NCBI RefSeq assembly: GCF_052118845.1
Contig: NZ_JBQKGJ010000002.1
Location: 1-64,000 of the forward strand
From: Bilifractor sp002394235
Lineage (GTDB): Bacteria > Bacillota > Clostridia > Lachnospirales > Lachnospiraceae
Reading direction: 5' to 3'
DNA length: 64,000 nucleotides
Positions 49,863 to 59,658 of the stretch are shown piece after piece. Position numbers and translations under genes: made by a program. The notes beneath the pieces were generated by a model, which worked only from the letters and a program-made list of their open reading frames with translations, made no database searches and was not told where the DNA came from. Position 1 is the stretch's first letter. Each line of letters begins with the position of its first letter.

Positions 49863-50722
49863 TTCTCAAGACTCCTTTCAGCCGCCTCAACAACATGGCT
49901 TACAAGAACAGATGTCGTTACGCTTCCAACGCCTCCCGGCACCGGTGTAATCGCATCAACAATCGGCTCCACCTTGTCGTAGGAAACATCTCCACAGAGC
50001 TTCCCCTCGTCATTCACGTTGATACCCACATCGATTACAATCTGTCCCGGTCTCACAAAAGTGTCATCAACCACATCGCGGTGTCCCGCTGCGACCACAA
50101 GAACATCCGCCTCTCTCGCCTCCGCTGCCATATCCTTTGTCTTGGTGTGGCAGATGGTAACGGTCGCGTTCTGCTTCAGCAGCATCATTGCAACCGGCTT
50201 TCCGATAACCAGGCTTCTTCCGATGACGACAGCCTTCTTTCCCTTCAGATCCACCTGATAATGTCTGAGGATCTCCATTACTGCCTGTGCTGTGCAGGGA
50301 GGAAAGCCCTTTTTCTGACCAGTATAGACACCTACCATGGATCCGTCTGTGATTCCATCGATATCCTTCTCCGGATCGAGAGCCGCAATGACCGCCTTCT
50401 CATCCAGCGTCTTCGGCAGCGGACGGAAAATCAGCACTCCGTGAATCGAACTGTCCTTGTTCACCTGATCGATGACGCCCATCAGCTCTTCCTGAGAAAC
50501 GTTCTCGGGAAATACAAATTTCTTGTATTCAACACCGAGCTTTTCACAGCGCTTGGTTGCACCGCGCTCATATGACAGATCCGCGTCCTTTTCGCCTACA
50601 CGAATGATTCCGAGGGTGGGAACGACACCCTTTTCCTTCAGCGCATTGACCCGGTCAATGATCTGCTGGTTCAGATCCGCATTTACTTCCTTGCCCAATA
50701 ACTGTTTTGCCATTTCTGTCAA
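49859..50722 (-). CDS. folD: methylene-THF dehydrogenase / methenyl-THF cyclohydrolase
   Basis: The 287-residue bifunctional enzyme catalyses folate steps of the methyl branch. It has the YERGATKRCEKLG block with its Lys (about residues 51-63), the VHGVLIFRPLPK stretch and the PCTAQAVMEIL block (about 132-142), then the NAD(P)-binding VIGRSLVIGKPVAMML (about 157-172) and the C-terminal PVPGGVGSVTTSVL. Starting from formate via fhs, it makes 5,10-methylene-THF. It lies downstream of fchA (171-bp gap with a GACAGACC/GGTCTGTC hairpin). Confidence 0.94.
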   Translation of the reverse strand: MTEMAKQLLGKEVNADLNQQIIDRVNALKEKGVVPTLGIIRVGEKDADLSYERGATKRCEKLGVEYKKFVFPENVSQEELMGVIDQVNKDSSIHGVLIFRPLPKTLDEKAVIAALDPEKDIDGITDGSMVGVYTGQKKGFPPCTAQAVMEILRHYQVDLKGKKAVVIGRSLVIGKPVAMMLLKQNATVTICHTKTKDMAAEAREADVLVVAAGHRDVVDDTFVRPGQIVIDVGINVNDEGKLCGDVSYDKVEPIVDAITPVPGGVGSVTTSVLVSHVVEAAERSLEK

Positions 50723-50893
50723 TCCCTCTTTCTATAATGATATTGATTCGTATTGCCGCCCAAAGCTCTGCTTTTCCACAGGTTTAAAAAGTCACTCACA
50801 TCTCTTTGACTCCACGTCACAAGATCTGACAGACCATTCCGGTCTCTTCTTCTCCATGAAATTGCAAGAGGTCTGTCGATACAGTGAACCCTG

Positions 50894-51574
50894 TCACGGA
50901 TTCAGCTTCCGGAGTACTTCCTGATAAATCTGATCCGCCAGGGAGCAATAGATATCCAGCATCTCATCACAATCTCTGTTCAGCATCTCCGCGTACTCCC
51001 GGTCCTTCATGGATCCCGTGTTGATGTACACATTCAGACTCGCTCCCCGGAGAGCTGCGCTGCAGAGAGCCGCCGCAACTCCCGCATCACTTACCGCAAG
51101 AACCGATCCCTTCGTCTGGAAGACACGGATCATAGAGATCACGCGACAGATCTTGTGCATGATCTGCATCGGCGCGCTGCATGCGCCCTTCAGACATTCC
51201 TCAAGAACCTCTGCCTTATGTGCCTGTTCTTCCGGTGTCGCATGAGGAAGTCCGTATGCGGCTGCCAGCGGAGCAAACGCCTTTGCATCCTCCTCCACGC
51301 ACTCGAGCAGCTCCTGCTGAAGTTTCGTGACCTTTTCCATCAGATCCAGAATCTCCGCTTCAACATCCTTATATTTCTTCTTGCCAACCGTGAGATTCCC
51401 CACCATGTTGCAGAGCGCCGCCCCAAGGGCGCCTACAAGAGCTGAAGCTCCGCCGCCGCCGGGTACAGGAGCCTTCGAGGAAAGCTTTTCCGTAAACTCT
51501 TCGCAGGAAAGATCTGTGAATCTGTAAGTCTGTCCCGCTGAATCCTTCTGATTCATTACTTTTTCATCACTCAC
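50894..51574 (-). CDS. fchA: methenyltetrahydrofolate cyclohydrolase (FchA/FTCD family)
   Basis: The 226-residue protein has the formiminotransferase-cyclodeaminase fold. Acetogens and purinolytic Clostridia use it to interconvert 10-formyl- and methenyl-THF. SSKAPVPGGGGASALVGALGAAL (positions 32-54) and MVGNLTVGKKKYKD are hallmarks. The protein is predominantly helical. With folD next to it, cyclohydrolase activity would be duplicated, as in some acetogens. It lies between fhs and folD. Confidence 0.9.
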   Translation of the reverse strand: MSDEKVMNQKDSAGQTYRFTDLSCEEFTEKLSSKAPVPGGGGASALVGALGAALCNMVGNLTVGKKKYKDVEAEILDLMEKVTKLQQELLECVEEDAKAFAPLAAAYGLPHATPEEQAHKAEVLEECLKGACSAPMQIMHKICRVISMIRVFQTKGSVLAVSDAGVAAALCSAALRGASLNVYINTGSMKDREYAEMLNRDCDEMLDIYCSLADQIYQEVLRKLNP

Positions 51575-51984
51575 TGAATAGTCTGCCTCCTTTTCTGATT
51601 CTGAAACGTTAGATCACTACATACACCATCCGTTATTCATTATCCGGAAACGCAGACAGATCACCCGTCGCGGAATCCGCAGCGCATATAAATCCGGACC
51701 TTCATTATAGATTTTATAAATTAATACAGCTCATGGCACAATGTATTGGACGTTTATCTTTTAGCTGACGAGATAAGGTACACTCCGCGGATTTCGTAAC
51801 ATTATCCCGACCTCTGATCCTCTTTGCCCCGGCTGCGTTTTTCCGCCCGCGCAGATACAGAATGTGCCCGCGGCAACTGCCGTTGAACAGCAAGAAAACC
51901 GCAGGCACACTAATTATTTCACCCTGTACAAGAATGTACAATCCTTATAGACTTAACCGGATCAGCCGGACACAGGAGATCATC
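51575..51984. other. intergenic region between fhs and fchA
   Basis: A TATAAT near 51713 on the minus strand may be a promoter for fchA, but no good -35 is present. Hairpin-forming stretches (e.g. CCTGCGG...CCGCGGG near 51870) occur. No credible gene. Confidence 0.45.
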
Positions 51985-53676
51985 TCAGAACAGGCCTGTG
52001 ATCTTGCCGTTCTCGTCCACATCGATGTCCATTGCCGCCGGATGCTTCGGAAGTCCCGGCATTGTGCTGATTTCACCGGTAAGCGCTACAATAAAGCCTG
52101 CTCCCGCCGAAATCTTCAGATTACGGACAGTTACTACGAAACCGCTCGGAGCGCCGAGTCTGGTCGGATCATCCGTGAGACTGTACTGAGTCTTTGCCAC
52201 GCAGATAGGAACATTGCTGTATCCAGCATCTTCCAGCTTCTTCAGCTGTTTCTTCGCGTTCGCTGTAAATTCGACATGATCTCCGCCGTATACCTTCTGG
52301 ACAATGGCGTTCAGCTTATCCTCGATTGAGGTGCCCTCAAGCTCATAGCTGTAGGTGAATGTGGAGTTGTCCTGCTCACAGAGACGAACTACCTCTTTTG
52401 CAAGATCAATACCGCCTTCGCCGCCCTTTGCCCATACCTCGGACAGGCAGACATTTACGCCGAGCTCTTTGCACTTCTCCTCAACAAGATCAAGCTCCGC
52501 CTTTGTATCGGTCGGGAACGCATTGATCGCAACCACGCAGGGAAGATGATATACGTTCTTGATATTGCTTACGTGCTTGAGCAGATTCGGAAGGCCCTTT
52601 TCCAAAGCTTCCAGATTCTCATTGTTCAGATCTGCCTTTGCGACTCCGCCATTGTACTTCAGAGCGCGAACGGTAGCGACAATCACGACCGCGTTTGGCT
52701 TAAGACCTGCAAAACGGCACTTGATATCCAGGAATTTCTCCGCTCCCAGATCCGCGCCGAATCCGGCCTCTGTCACACAGTAATCACCGAGCTTCAGAGC
52801 TGTGCGTGTGGCGATAACGGAGTTGCAGCCGTGCGCGATATTGGCGAACGGACCTCCATGAACCAGAACCGGCGTATGCTCCAGCGTCTGAACCAGGTTC
52901 GGCTTGATAGCGTCCTTCAGAAGGGCGGTCATCGCTCCTGCAGCGCCGAGATCTCCGGCTGTAACCGGCTTCTCCTCTGACGCCTTGCCGTAGGTGTAGC
53001 CGACGATAAGCTTTGACAGTCTCTGCTTCAGATCCATCAGATCCTTTGCAAGACAGAAGGTAGCCATAACCTCGGAAGCAACCGTGATATCAAATCCGTC
53101 AGAACGCGGAACACCGTCAAGTCTGGTTCCAAGACCATCGATTACGTTTCTGAGCTGACGGTCGTTCATATCTACGCAGCGTCTCCAGATCACCTTTCTG
53201 GGGTCAATGTTGAACGGATTTCCCTGCTGAATGGAATTGTCTACCATTGCCGCGAGAAGGTTGTTCGCAGCTCCGATAGCATGCATGTCGCCGGTAAAAT
53301 GAAGATTAATGTCCTCCATCGGCACAACCTGAGCATAGCCGCCGCCTGCGGCTCCGCCCTTGACACCGAATACAGGTCCCATCGAAGGCTCACGAATCGC
53401 ACCTACCGGATGCTTGCCTAATCTGGAAAGGGCATCAATCAAACCGATGGAAGTCGTTGTCTTGCCCTCGCCTGCCGGAGTCGGATTGATTGCGGTGACA
53501 AGAACCAGCTTTCCGTCCGGCTTATCCAGTTTGTCCATTAATTTGTCGGAGATCTTCGCCTTATACTTTCCGTAGTACTCCAGATACTCCTCGTCGATAC
53601 CCGCTGCTTCAGCGACCTTCGAGATCGGATCCATTACACATTCCTGAGCAATCTCAATGTCTGATTTGTAGCCCAT
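51985..53676 (-). CDS. fhs: formate-tetrahydrofolate ligase
   Basis: The 563-residue enzyme uses ATP to make 10-formyl-THF from formate, the entry of the methyl branch of the Wood-Ljungdahl pathway. The ATP loop TPAGEGKTTTSIGL (about residues 63-76), KGGAAGGGYAQVVPMEDINLHFTGD (positions 101-125), EAGFGADLGAEKFLDIKCR and the C-terminal AGAGFIVALTGEISTMPGLP region are intact. Start at 53676 follows AAAGGAGG; the ATG at 53709 lies before it. A Rex-like dyad sits in its promoter. Length fits the family (about 556). Confidence 0.97.
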   Translation of the reverse strand: MGYKSDIEIAQECVMDPISKVAEAAGIDEEYLEYYGKYKAKISDKLMDKLDKPDGKLVLVTAINPTPAGEGKTTTSIGLIDALSRLGKHPVGAIREPSMGPVFGVKGGAAGGGYAQVVPMEDINLHFTGDMHAIGAANNLLAAMVDNSIQQGNPFNIDPRKVIWRRCVDMNDRQLRNVIDGLGTRLDGVPRSDGFDITVASEVMATFCLAKDLMDLKQRLSKLIVGYTYGKASEEKPVTAGDLGAAGAMTALLKDAIKPNLVQTLEHTPVLVHGGPFANIAHGCNSVIATRTALKLGDYCVTEAGFGADLGAEKFLDIKCRFAGLKPNAVVIVATVRALKYNGGVAKADLNNENLEALEKGLPNLLKHVSNIKNVYHLPCVVAINAFPTDTKAELDLVEEKCKELGVNVCLSEVWAKGGEGGIDLAKEVVRLCEQDNSTFTYSYELEGTSIEDKLNAIVQKVYGGDHVEFTANAKKQLKKLEDAGYSNVPICVAKTQYSLTDDPTRLGAPSGFVVTVRNLKISAGAGFIVALTGEISTMPGLPKHPAAMDIDVDENGKITGLF

Positions 53677-53731
53677 ACTAAAATATCCTCCTTTAAGACA
53701 GCATCTCATATACTATACTGTACCGGTAATT

Positions 53732-53751
53732 ATTGTAACACAGTTTACAAT
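53732..53751. promoter_or_regulatory. Rex-like inverted repeat upstream of fhs
   Basis: ATTGTAA-N6-TTACAAT is a perfect 7-bp inverted repeat. Its inner 18 bp (TTGTAAACTGTGTTACAA) match the Rex consensus at 6 of 7 and 5 of 7 half-site positions. A possible -10 (TATAGT) lies about 17 bp downstream of TGTTAC. Confidence 0.5.
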
Positions 53752-53898
53752 AGTCATCTACTTCTTTTTTTAATATTATTCTGTTATTTCTAATTATATT
53801 CAATATAATTCAATCATGTATGCTTTTATATCTTTTATTTACTGTCATTTTCTCGTTCTGGCGCAAATAATTTTCCTCAAAAATTGTGCAAGCTCCTA

Positions 53899-53949
53899 CA
53901 AAAAACAGGAGATTGAATCATATCTTTTTGACTCAATCTCCTGTTTTTT
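53899..53949 (-). terminator. terminator behind the acsV gene
   Basis: CAGGAGATTGA and TCAATCTCCTG arms, with A/T-runs on both outer sides, form a strong bidirectional terminator. The rest of the gap 53677-54061 is AT-rich promoter DNA of fhs and holds no gene. Confidence 0.88.
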
Positions 53950-54061
53950 GTTCAGTCTAACCAATATTTGTGTGAAATAAATAACAATCAGGCCGTCCGT
54001 GATCTTTGCGGAATCTTTTTGAAATTATTTGTACAATTTGCTCAATTAAAGATTTCTGCCG

Positions 54062-55990
54062 TCATCTGAGCTTTACGGACGGGAACAGCGTGCTGTCCGT
54101 GTGCGGCAGGAAGCAGCATGCGACGAATTCATCCATATACGTATTCACTGTGGAAAGTTCCATATAAGTCATGCTGCGCGCAATCTCATACACCTTTCGT
54201 TCAGCATCTCCGGACAGCAGCATGCTGTACGCACCCGTCAGAGAGGAATTGCCAATGTAATGGAATTTCTCAAGAGGTATGTCCGGAAACATTCCGATCG
54301 TAACCGCGTTTTTCATGTTTATGCCACTGCCGATTCCGCCTGCCACATATACATCATCGATAACTTCGACAGGAAGCTCCAGCTGCCTGAGCATCGTGCG
54401 GATTGCGGAAAAAATGGCTCCCTTCGCACGGATGAAGTTGTCGATGTCAACCTCTGTGATTTCAATGTCCTTAACGCTGTCTGCATCCTTCTCATATGCA
54501 ATGACATAGCTTCCCATTCCGTATTTGTCGTGTCGGATTCTCTCCCCCTCACGGACAAACTTTCCCTTCGGATTGATAATCCCGTTGATATACAGCTCAG
54601 CGATAGTGTCAATCAGCCCTGATCCGCACAGGCCGACGGGCTTCTGCCCCTTATCTCCAATGATGCTGAGCGTCGGCTCCATCGTCTCCTTGTCGATCGT
54701 GATCGCGTCGATCGCGCCGTCTGTCGCGCGCATACCGCAGCTGATATCGCCTCCCTCAAACGCGGGTCCTGCTGAACATGCGCAGCTCACGAGAAAATCG
54801 GAATTTCCCAACACCAGCTCTCCGTTCGTTCCAAGATCAATGAACAGCGACATCTCCGGACGGTTCCAGATCATGCTGATGAACGCTCCTGCTGTGATGT
54901 CGCCTCCCACATAGCTTCCGATATTCGGAGCCAGAATGATGTGTGCATCCGGGTGAATGTCGATTCCGATATCCGAGGCGAACAGTGAATTTGTCTTGAA
55001 GAAAGTGGGAATATACGGCTCCTTTCGGATCGGATCCGCATCGACGCCGAACAGAAGATGGTTCATCGTCGTATTTCCCGCAACGGCCATCCGATAGATG
55101 TGGCTCTTCGGAAATTTTGCCGCCCGGCAGATTTCCTGAATCAGCGGATTGATCGTTTCCTTAATCACCGCGTCCTGAAGCCTTTTACCACCTCCCGGTT
55201 TCTGAGACTCAATGATCCGGTTGATGACGTCGGCTCCATAACGGATCTGCCCATTGCCCGAGGACGCCTTTCCGAGAATTTCTCCGGTTTTCATATTCAG
55301 CAACACCGCTGAAACGGTAGTGGTACCGATATCTACCGCGAGTCCGCCGATCACAACATCAACGGAGGCCGGAAGCATGTCATATACAAACACATCTTTC
55401 CCGGTCGTCCGGACGACACATTTCACATGAAAATCGCTCACACGAAGGACATGTGCCATTTTCCTCATGACGGAATAAGGAAGCCTCACCTTCCCGATCC
55501 CGGTTTTCTTCCTGATTGCATCCACAACCCTCTCATTGTCCGGTCTGGTATCATCCAGCGTCGGGGCATCCATCCGGATCTCGATAACATCCATATTATT
55601 CCGGTACTCAATCCCCGCCTTCTTTACCTGATCCGTCGCATCCCGGAAGATTTTCAGCTCAGCAGGAGAACTCAAATCCGCGACCCGCATTCTGCTCTTG
55701 TAGGCGGAAGCAATATCCGGAACTTCAACTGTGACATCCCCGATCACCTTGCTGGCGCAGGCCAGTCTCCATCCTGCCGCATAGTCCTCATCCGTGATGT
55801 GCCGCGTCTGCCTGGACTCCACTTCCCCTGACACGATTTTTACCCGGCACTTTCCGCACGAAGCATTCCCGGAACAGGGTGCGTCAATCGCGACATTACT
55901 CTTCTGCGCTACAGACAGAATCGTTTCTCCATCATTTGCAAAGGCTTCCGTCCGGCTGCCTTCCTCTGTCACAAATGTAATCTTGTACAT
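54062..55990 (-). CDS. acsV: corrinoid protein reductive activator (RACo/AcsV-type)
   Basis: The 642-residue protein probably reactivates the oxidised Co(II) form of the corrinoid iron-sulfur protein by ATP-driven reduction. An N-terminal [2Fe-2S] ferredoxin domain (about residues 1-90) has APCSGNASCGKCRV and a fourth Cys in RLACASK. A linker and middle region follow, then a C-terminal ASKHA ATPase domain with VDIGTTTVSAVLLN, SLFIDLGTNGELVLGN and YVAGGIGSGIN. It lies behind acsE, acsC and acsD, which supports the CFeSP as partner. Confidence 0.9.
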   Translation of the reverse strand: MYKITFVTEEGSRTEAFANDGETILSVAQKSNVAIDAPCSGNASCGKCRVKIVSGEVESRQTRHITDEDYAAGWRLACASKVIGDVTVEVPDIASAYKSRMRVADLSSPAELKIFRDATDQVKKAGIEYRNNMDVIEIRMDAPTLDDTRPDNERVVDAIRKKTGIGKVRLPYSVMRKMAHVLRVSDFHVKCVVRTTGKDVFVYDMLPASVDVVIGGLAVDIGTTTVSAVLLNMKTGEILGKASSGNGQIRYGADVINRIIESQKPGGGKRLQDAVIKETINPLIQEICRAAKFPKSHIYRMAVAGNTTMNHLLFGVDADPIRKEPYIPTFFKTNSLFASDIGIDIHPDAHIILAPNIGSYVGGDITAGAFISMIWNRPEMSLFIDLGTNGELVLGNSDFLVSCACSAGPAFEGGDISCGMRATDGAIDAITIDKETMEPTLSIIGDKGQKPVGLCGSGLIDTIAELYINGIINPKGKFVREGERIRHDKYGMGSYVIAYEKDADSVKDIEITEVDIDNFIRAKGAIFSAIRTMLRQLELPVEVIDDVYVAGGIGSGINMKNAVTIGMFPDIPLEKFHYIGNSSLTGAYSMLLSGDAERKVYEIARSMTYMELSTVNTYMDEFVACCFLPHTDSTLFPSVKLR

Positions 55991-56295
55991 ACCTTACCTC
56001 CACCTTCTACTGTTTACTCCGGCAACGGATCCGGTCGTTCACTCACTGGTTACCAATCTGTATCATTTCACGCGCTGCATATGATAAAACAGCCTGTGTG
56101 TTATCAATCGCAGACCGAATAGCATGAGGTATCCTTACACGCGCTGCATACGATAAAAAGCGTCACAAGCTATATATGTCCCTGCGCCGCTGTTCTGCTT
56201 CGCATGCCCAGAAACCGCCCGCCTGACGACAGCCTTATACAGCAACAGACTCCGGGAAGTATTCTTCCCGGAGCCTGTTTTTCCATCCTCTGTGA
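55991..56295. other. intergenic region between acsE and acsV
   Basis: It contains an ACGCGCTGCATA(T/C)GATAAAA direct repeat (about 56070-56088 and 56139-56157), a mosaic repeat piece (56190-56245), and a hairpin at 56248-56278 (AGGCTCCGGGAAG/TTCCCGGAGTCT). No gene is seen. Confidence 0.6.
56190..56245. repeat. fragment of the mosaic hairpin repeat between acsE and acsV
   Basis: CTTCGCATGCCCAGAAAC, CCGCCTGACGACAGCCTTATA and CAGCAAC match, in the opposite orientation, the block at 21926-21990 near ilvE. Confidence 0.75.
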
Positions 56296-57081
56296 TTACA
56301 GCTCCAGATAGGAATCTGCATACAGTGTGTTGCCTTTGAATACATCGCAGGACTTGATTGTCTCCATCAGTCTCTGATCGCACGGATTCACAATTGCAGA
56401 GGTAAGACCCTGCATCATTGCCATGGCAACAAGTGCGGAATCCATGATCGGGCGAATGTTCTTCGGCATTCCGTTGGAGTTGTTGGAAAGACCGCCGGTA
56501 GAATTCAGTCCCATATCGGAGAACATCTTGATGCACTCCAGAACCTCCATCTGCTTGTCCTGCATTCCCTTTACAACGACGAACAGCGGATCAAACCAGA
56601 GGTCCTCAGCTTCCATTCCGAGCTCCATGCCGTGCTCAAGCATATTCTGGCAATGCATCATACGCTCATCGTTATCGGCAGCGATCGGTCCGTTGGAGCA
56701 AAGCGCGATAACAATTGCATCATTTGCCGCTGCAAGATCGATGTTGCTCATGCGGTCTCCTGCGTCCGCGGAGTTCACGATCGGTTTGCCCTTGGAACGG
56801 TTGTAAACAGAAATTCCCGCTTCAATCGCTGCTTTGTTGGAGGTATCCAGCGCAAGCGGAACGTTATCAAAATTGCTCTGAATAAGCTCAACCGCCCATT
56901 TCATAAGCTCCGGTCCGTTGCTCTCAGCAGGTCCGATGTTAACGTCAAGATACGTAGCGCCTGCGTCAATCTGCTCCTTTGCACGCTTCAGAATAGCCTC
57001 CGGCTCCTTGTTGTCCATAGCTCTGCGGATTGCCGGGGAAATGCAATGGATACGTTCACCGATTGTAACGAATTTTGCCAT
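56296..57081 (-). CDS. acsE: methyl-THF:corrinoid iron-sulfur protein methyltransferase
   Basis: The 261-residue TIM-barrel enzyme moves the methyl group from methyl-THF to the cobalt of the CFeSP. FVTIGERIHCISPAIRRAM at the start, AGATYLDVNIGPAESNGPELM (positions 40-60), LALDTSNKAAIEAGI and GGLSNNSNGMPKNIR (about 195-209) are conserved pterin-binding parts. Length is exact for AcsE (about 262). AAAGGAGACAAAAAC precedes the ATG. It follows acsC by 80 nt. Confidence 0.97.
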   Translation of the reverse strand: MAKFVTIGERIHCISPAIRRAMDNKEPEAILKRAKEQIDAGATYLDVNIGPAESNGPELMKWAVELIQSNFDNVPLALDTSNKAAIEAGISVYNRSKGKPIVNSADAGDRMSNIDLAAANDAIVIALCSNGPIAADNDERMMHCQNMLEHGMELGMEAEDLWFDPLFVVVKGMQDKQMEVLECIKMFSDMGLNSTGGLSNNSNGMPKNIRPIMDSALVAMAMMQGLTSAIVNPCDQRLMETIKSCDVFKGNTLYADSYLEL

Positions 57082-57161
57082 GTTTTTGTCTCCTTTATAC
57101 TTTTATATAGATTTTGCCGCGGGACGGGCAGCATCACTGCTGTCCGTCCTGCCCGAAGAGA

Positions 57162-58514
57162 TCAGATCTCTCCGTTTGCTTTCATATCCTTCAGGAACTT
57201 CACAAGCTGAACTGCCTCAAGAGGAGCCACTACAATCTTCCAGCCCGGAAGCTTGTTCTCAAGATCTCCCTTCAGAACAGCTACCTTACCAGGAATGATA
57301 AGGGTACGGTTCTTGATCTTGCCCTCGACGTTCTCCTGAACGTACTTGGAGATGGAGGTTGCGGAGAGCTTTCCTGCAGCCCAGGATGTCAGTACGGAAA
57401 GTCCGCCGGCATCGGAAATAATCAGATTGCAGGGTACTCCGGATCTCTCCAGCTCACCGGATACAAGGAAGTACGTAAGAGCGAAGTCAACGGTCGTCAG
57501 GCATACAGAGTTCTCATCTGCTCCGTTGATCGGATAGATTCCCGGTGCGACCTTCATCGGCTTCTGCGGATCAGTGAACAGGTTCTGGCGCAGTCCGTAA
57601 AGCGGAAGGGCCATAGCATAATCCATGGTGTCCACAACGACGATGGAGCCGTATTTCAGTGTGAACAGAGCAACGAGGGACTGCTGAAGCTCTCTGTCAT
57701 CGGTCAGCTTGTTGACCTTTACAATGGACGGATATCCGAAGCTGCGGTCTCCGTCTGCCAGTGCCGCACGTCTGATAATAACAGCCGCCTCAAAGGTAGC
57801 CTTGATCGAATCCATTGTCACATCGAGAATCAGGTTCTTATTGCCAAGCTTCTCGAGCTTCTGAACGGTATCATAGAGCTCGTCGATGCTTGTACCGCTG
57901 ACGCCAAGCACAACACCGGCATCGGTCGCAAGCTTGTTGAATGCCTCGTAGTTGGAAGCGTCCGCTCCGTCAAGCACAGGCTTGGTATCCTTAACCGCAT
58001 CCAGTGCAGCCTTTGCCGCTGCCTCATCCTTTACGGAAAGGATAACCGGGCGAACCGCTGCAGCCTTCTTTGCCACCTCAGCGAATCTTTCCGGTGTCGT
58101 ATCCTTACCGAAGTTTACATTGATCATCTCTGTATACATACGCTCGTTGATACGGTCGTAGTCTACAGAAGGAACCTGTGCGAGCTTTGCATCGATCTCC
58201 GCGTCATCCATGCAGGTGCAGATGTTTGCCGCGTAAACAGTCTTATTTACGAAGGTCTTCTCATGTCTGTACAGAACCGTCTCTCCGCCGAGCGTATGCT
58301 CGCTGTCTCCCGCTCCTACCTTAATCGTCTTCATCGGCGGAGCAGTTGCCTCAGAGAGCTGCTCCAGAGCCTCTGCAGACATATGCGGGCACTCACTGAT
58401 CTGCTTTGCGCCCTGCGCTACCTTCATGGAGAATGCCATACATGTCGGGCATCCGCATTCCTTACAGTTTTTCTTCGGGGTCAGTTTGAAAATCTGAATA
58501 CCACTTAATGCCAT
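57162..58514 (-). CDS. acsC: corrinoid iron-sulfur protein large subunit
   Basis: The 450-residue gamma subunit of the CFeSP carries a [4Fe-4S] cluster and the C-terminal cobalamin-binding domain. The cluster motif NCKECGCPTCMAFS (residues 16-29) with a further Cys in SECPHM is complete. A TIM-barrel region follows (about 95-315), and the rest contacts the corrinoid. It shuttles the methyl group from AcsE to acetyl-CoA synthase. AGGAGGATAAAGA upstream of the ATG is strong. acsD is 24 nt upstream. Confidence 0.97.
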   Translation of the reverse strand: MALSGIQIFKLTPKKNCKECGCPTCMAFSMKVAQGAKQISECPHMSAEALEQLSEATAPPMKTIKVGAGDSEHTLGGETVLYRHEKTFVNKTVYAANICTCMDDAEIDAKLAQVPSVDYDRINERMYTEMINVNFGKDTTPERFAEVAKKAAAVRPVILSVKDEAAAKAALDAVKDTKPVLDGADASNYEAFNKLATDAGVVLGVSGTSIDELYDTVQKLEKLGNKNLILDVTMDSIKATFEAAVIIRRAALADGDRSFGYPSIVKVNKLTDDRELQQSLVALFTLKYGSIVVVDTMDYAMALPLYGLRQNLFTDPQKPMKVAPGIYPINGADENSVCLTTVDFALTYFLVSGELERSGVPCNLIISDAGGLSVLTSWAAGKLSATSISKYVQENVEGKIKNRTLIIPGKVAVLKGDLENKLPGWKIVVAPLEAVQLVKFLKDMKANGEI

Positions 58515-58538
58515 AATTCTTTATCCTCCTCTGCTCTC

Positions 58539-59483
58539 TTAGACTAATTCCTTGATTAACCTGGAAATTGTTTTAACAGATTCCGGATGTTTCAAAATTA
58601 CAGCATCAGAACCGGAAACAAGGCAGGCTGTCGCGGTCTGAACCTCCATGGAAATTCCGCGGGCCTCAACCGGTCCCCATCCTTCATCAGCATCTTCCTC
58701 TGCAGCCGTAGATTCCTTCACTGCCCATGTCTCGGAAGCAACCGGTGTGATGATCGGCATCTGAAGCATCTTGTCATCCTGTCCGAGTGCCGCCGCACGT
58801 ACACGGTCAAATGTGGAAATCGTGTAATCAAAGCCGTATCCGACCGCTGCGGAACCGGTATTCATCACGATACTGGATGCCGGAACGCCGAGCTGCGTCA
58901 TTACTACGTTCAGCTGTTTTGCAAGGTTGATATCAACCGCGGATTCTGCTCCGACCTTCTGACCGTAAGCAAGGCCCGCAGCTGCGCCGATTGCCTTGTA
59001 GTTCTCTTCCTTCGCTGACATTACCAGAATATTCTTTCCCTGAAGGGCTCCCGCAACCTTCGCGAGAAGATCCGCATCCTTCTCAACGTTCTTGCAGCCT
59101 TCCACAACCAGCGGAGTGTCGATGGCATCGGCGACTTCCTTTGCAACCGCTACCAGATCATCCACTGATTTGTTTGCTCCGTTCGGATCTCCGCCAGCCA
59201 AACGAAGTACGACAAAATCTCCGCCGGGCATCTGTGCTGCCTTCTTGGCGATTTCGCCGATGGTATTGCATCCCGCGTAATAAGCCTTTACGCCATCCGG
59301 CTCTCCGTCAAGGCCAAGATCTGTGATCTCAACGCCGATCTTCGGGCCGGAGCCGAGCGACCCGTCAAAGCTGTAGAAAGGAAATGTATTCTCCCCTCCG
59401 AGCTTGATCGCCTTGTCGCCTGTTCCGATTTCAACCTCATTAATAGAGGCATTGAATTTGTGTGCTTTACGGTTAAACGGCAT
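58539..59483 (-). CDS. acsD: corrinoid iron-sulfur protein small subunit
   Basis: The 314-residue delta subunit forms the CFeSP heterodimer with AcsC and helps bind the corrinoid. It is a TIM-barrel protein without its own cluster. GGENTFPFYSFDG near residue 30, PIVVEGCKNVEKDADLL-type segment (seen as LVVEGCKNVEKDADLL) and VMNTGSAAVGYGFDYTISTFDR (positions 209-230) fit the family. AGGAGGAACAAGAG precedes the ATG. It is the first gene after the acsB terminator, so a separate promoter (weak TATGAT near 59610) may drive acsD-acsC-acsE. Confidence 0.96.
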   Translation of the reverse strand: MPFNRKAHKFNASINEVEIGTGDKAIKLGGENTFPFYSFDGSLGSGPKIGVEITDLGLDGEPDGVKAYYAGCNTIGEIAKKAAQMPGGDFVVLRLAGGDPNGANKSVDDLVAVAKEVADAIDTPLVVEGCKNVEKDADLLAKVAGALQGKNILVMSAKEENYKAIGAAAGLAYGQKVGAESAVDINLAKQLNVVMTQLGVPASSIVMNTGSAAVGYGFDYTISTFDRVRAAALGQDDKMLQMPIITPVASETWAVKESTAAEEDADEGWGPVEARGISMEVQTATACLVSGSDAVILKHPESVKTISRLIKELV

Positions 59484-59658
59484 TTCTCTTGTTCCTCCTA
59501 AGCGAGTAAAAATAGTATAACAATCTTAAACTTCTGCCGGCTCCGCCAGGTTATCTGTCCGCAAAAATACACAGGCAGCTTCTGCGATGCCGGAATTGTT
59601 ACCCTTCTATCATACCAAAAAATACATCAATATTCCATCCTGACAGGTGAAATACCAC
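59484..59658. other. leader region of acsD
   Basis: Contains a TATGAT near 59610 and a TATACT near 59520 on the minus strand, both without a good -35. No gene. With repeat copy F and the acsB terminator it fills the gap 59484-59815. Confidence 0.5.
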
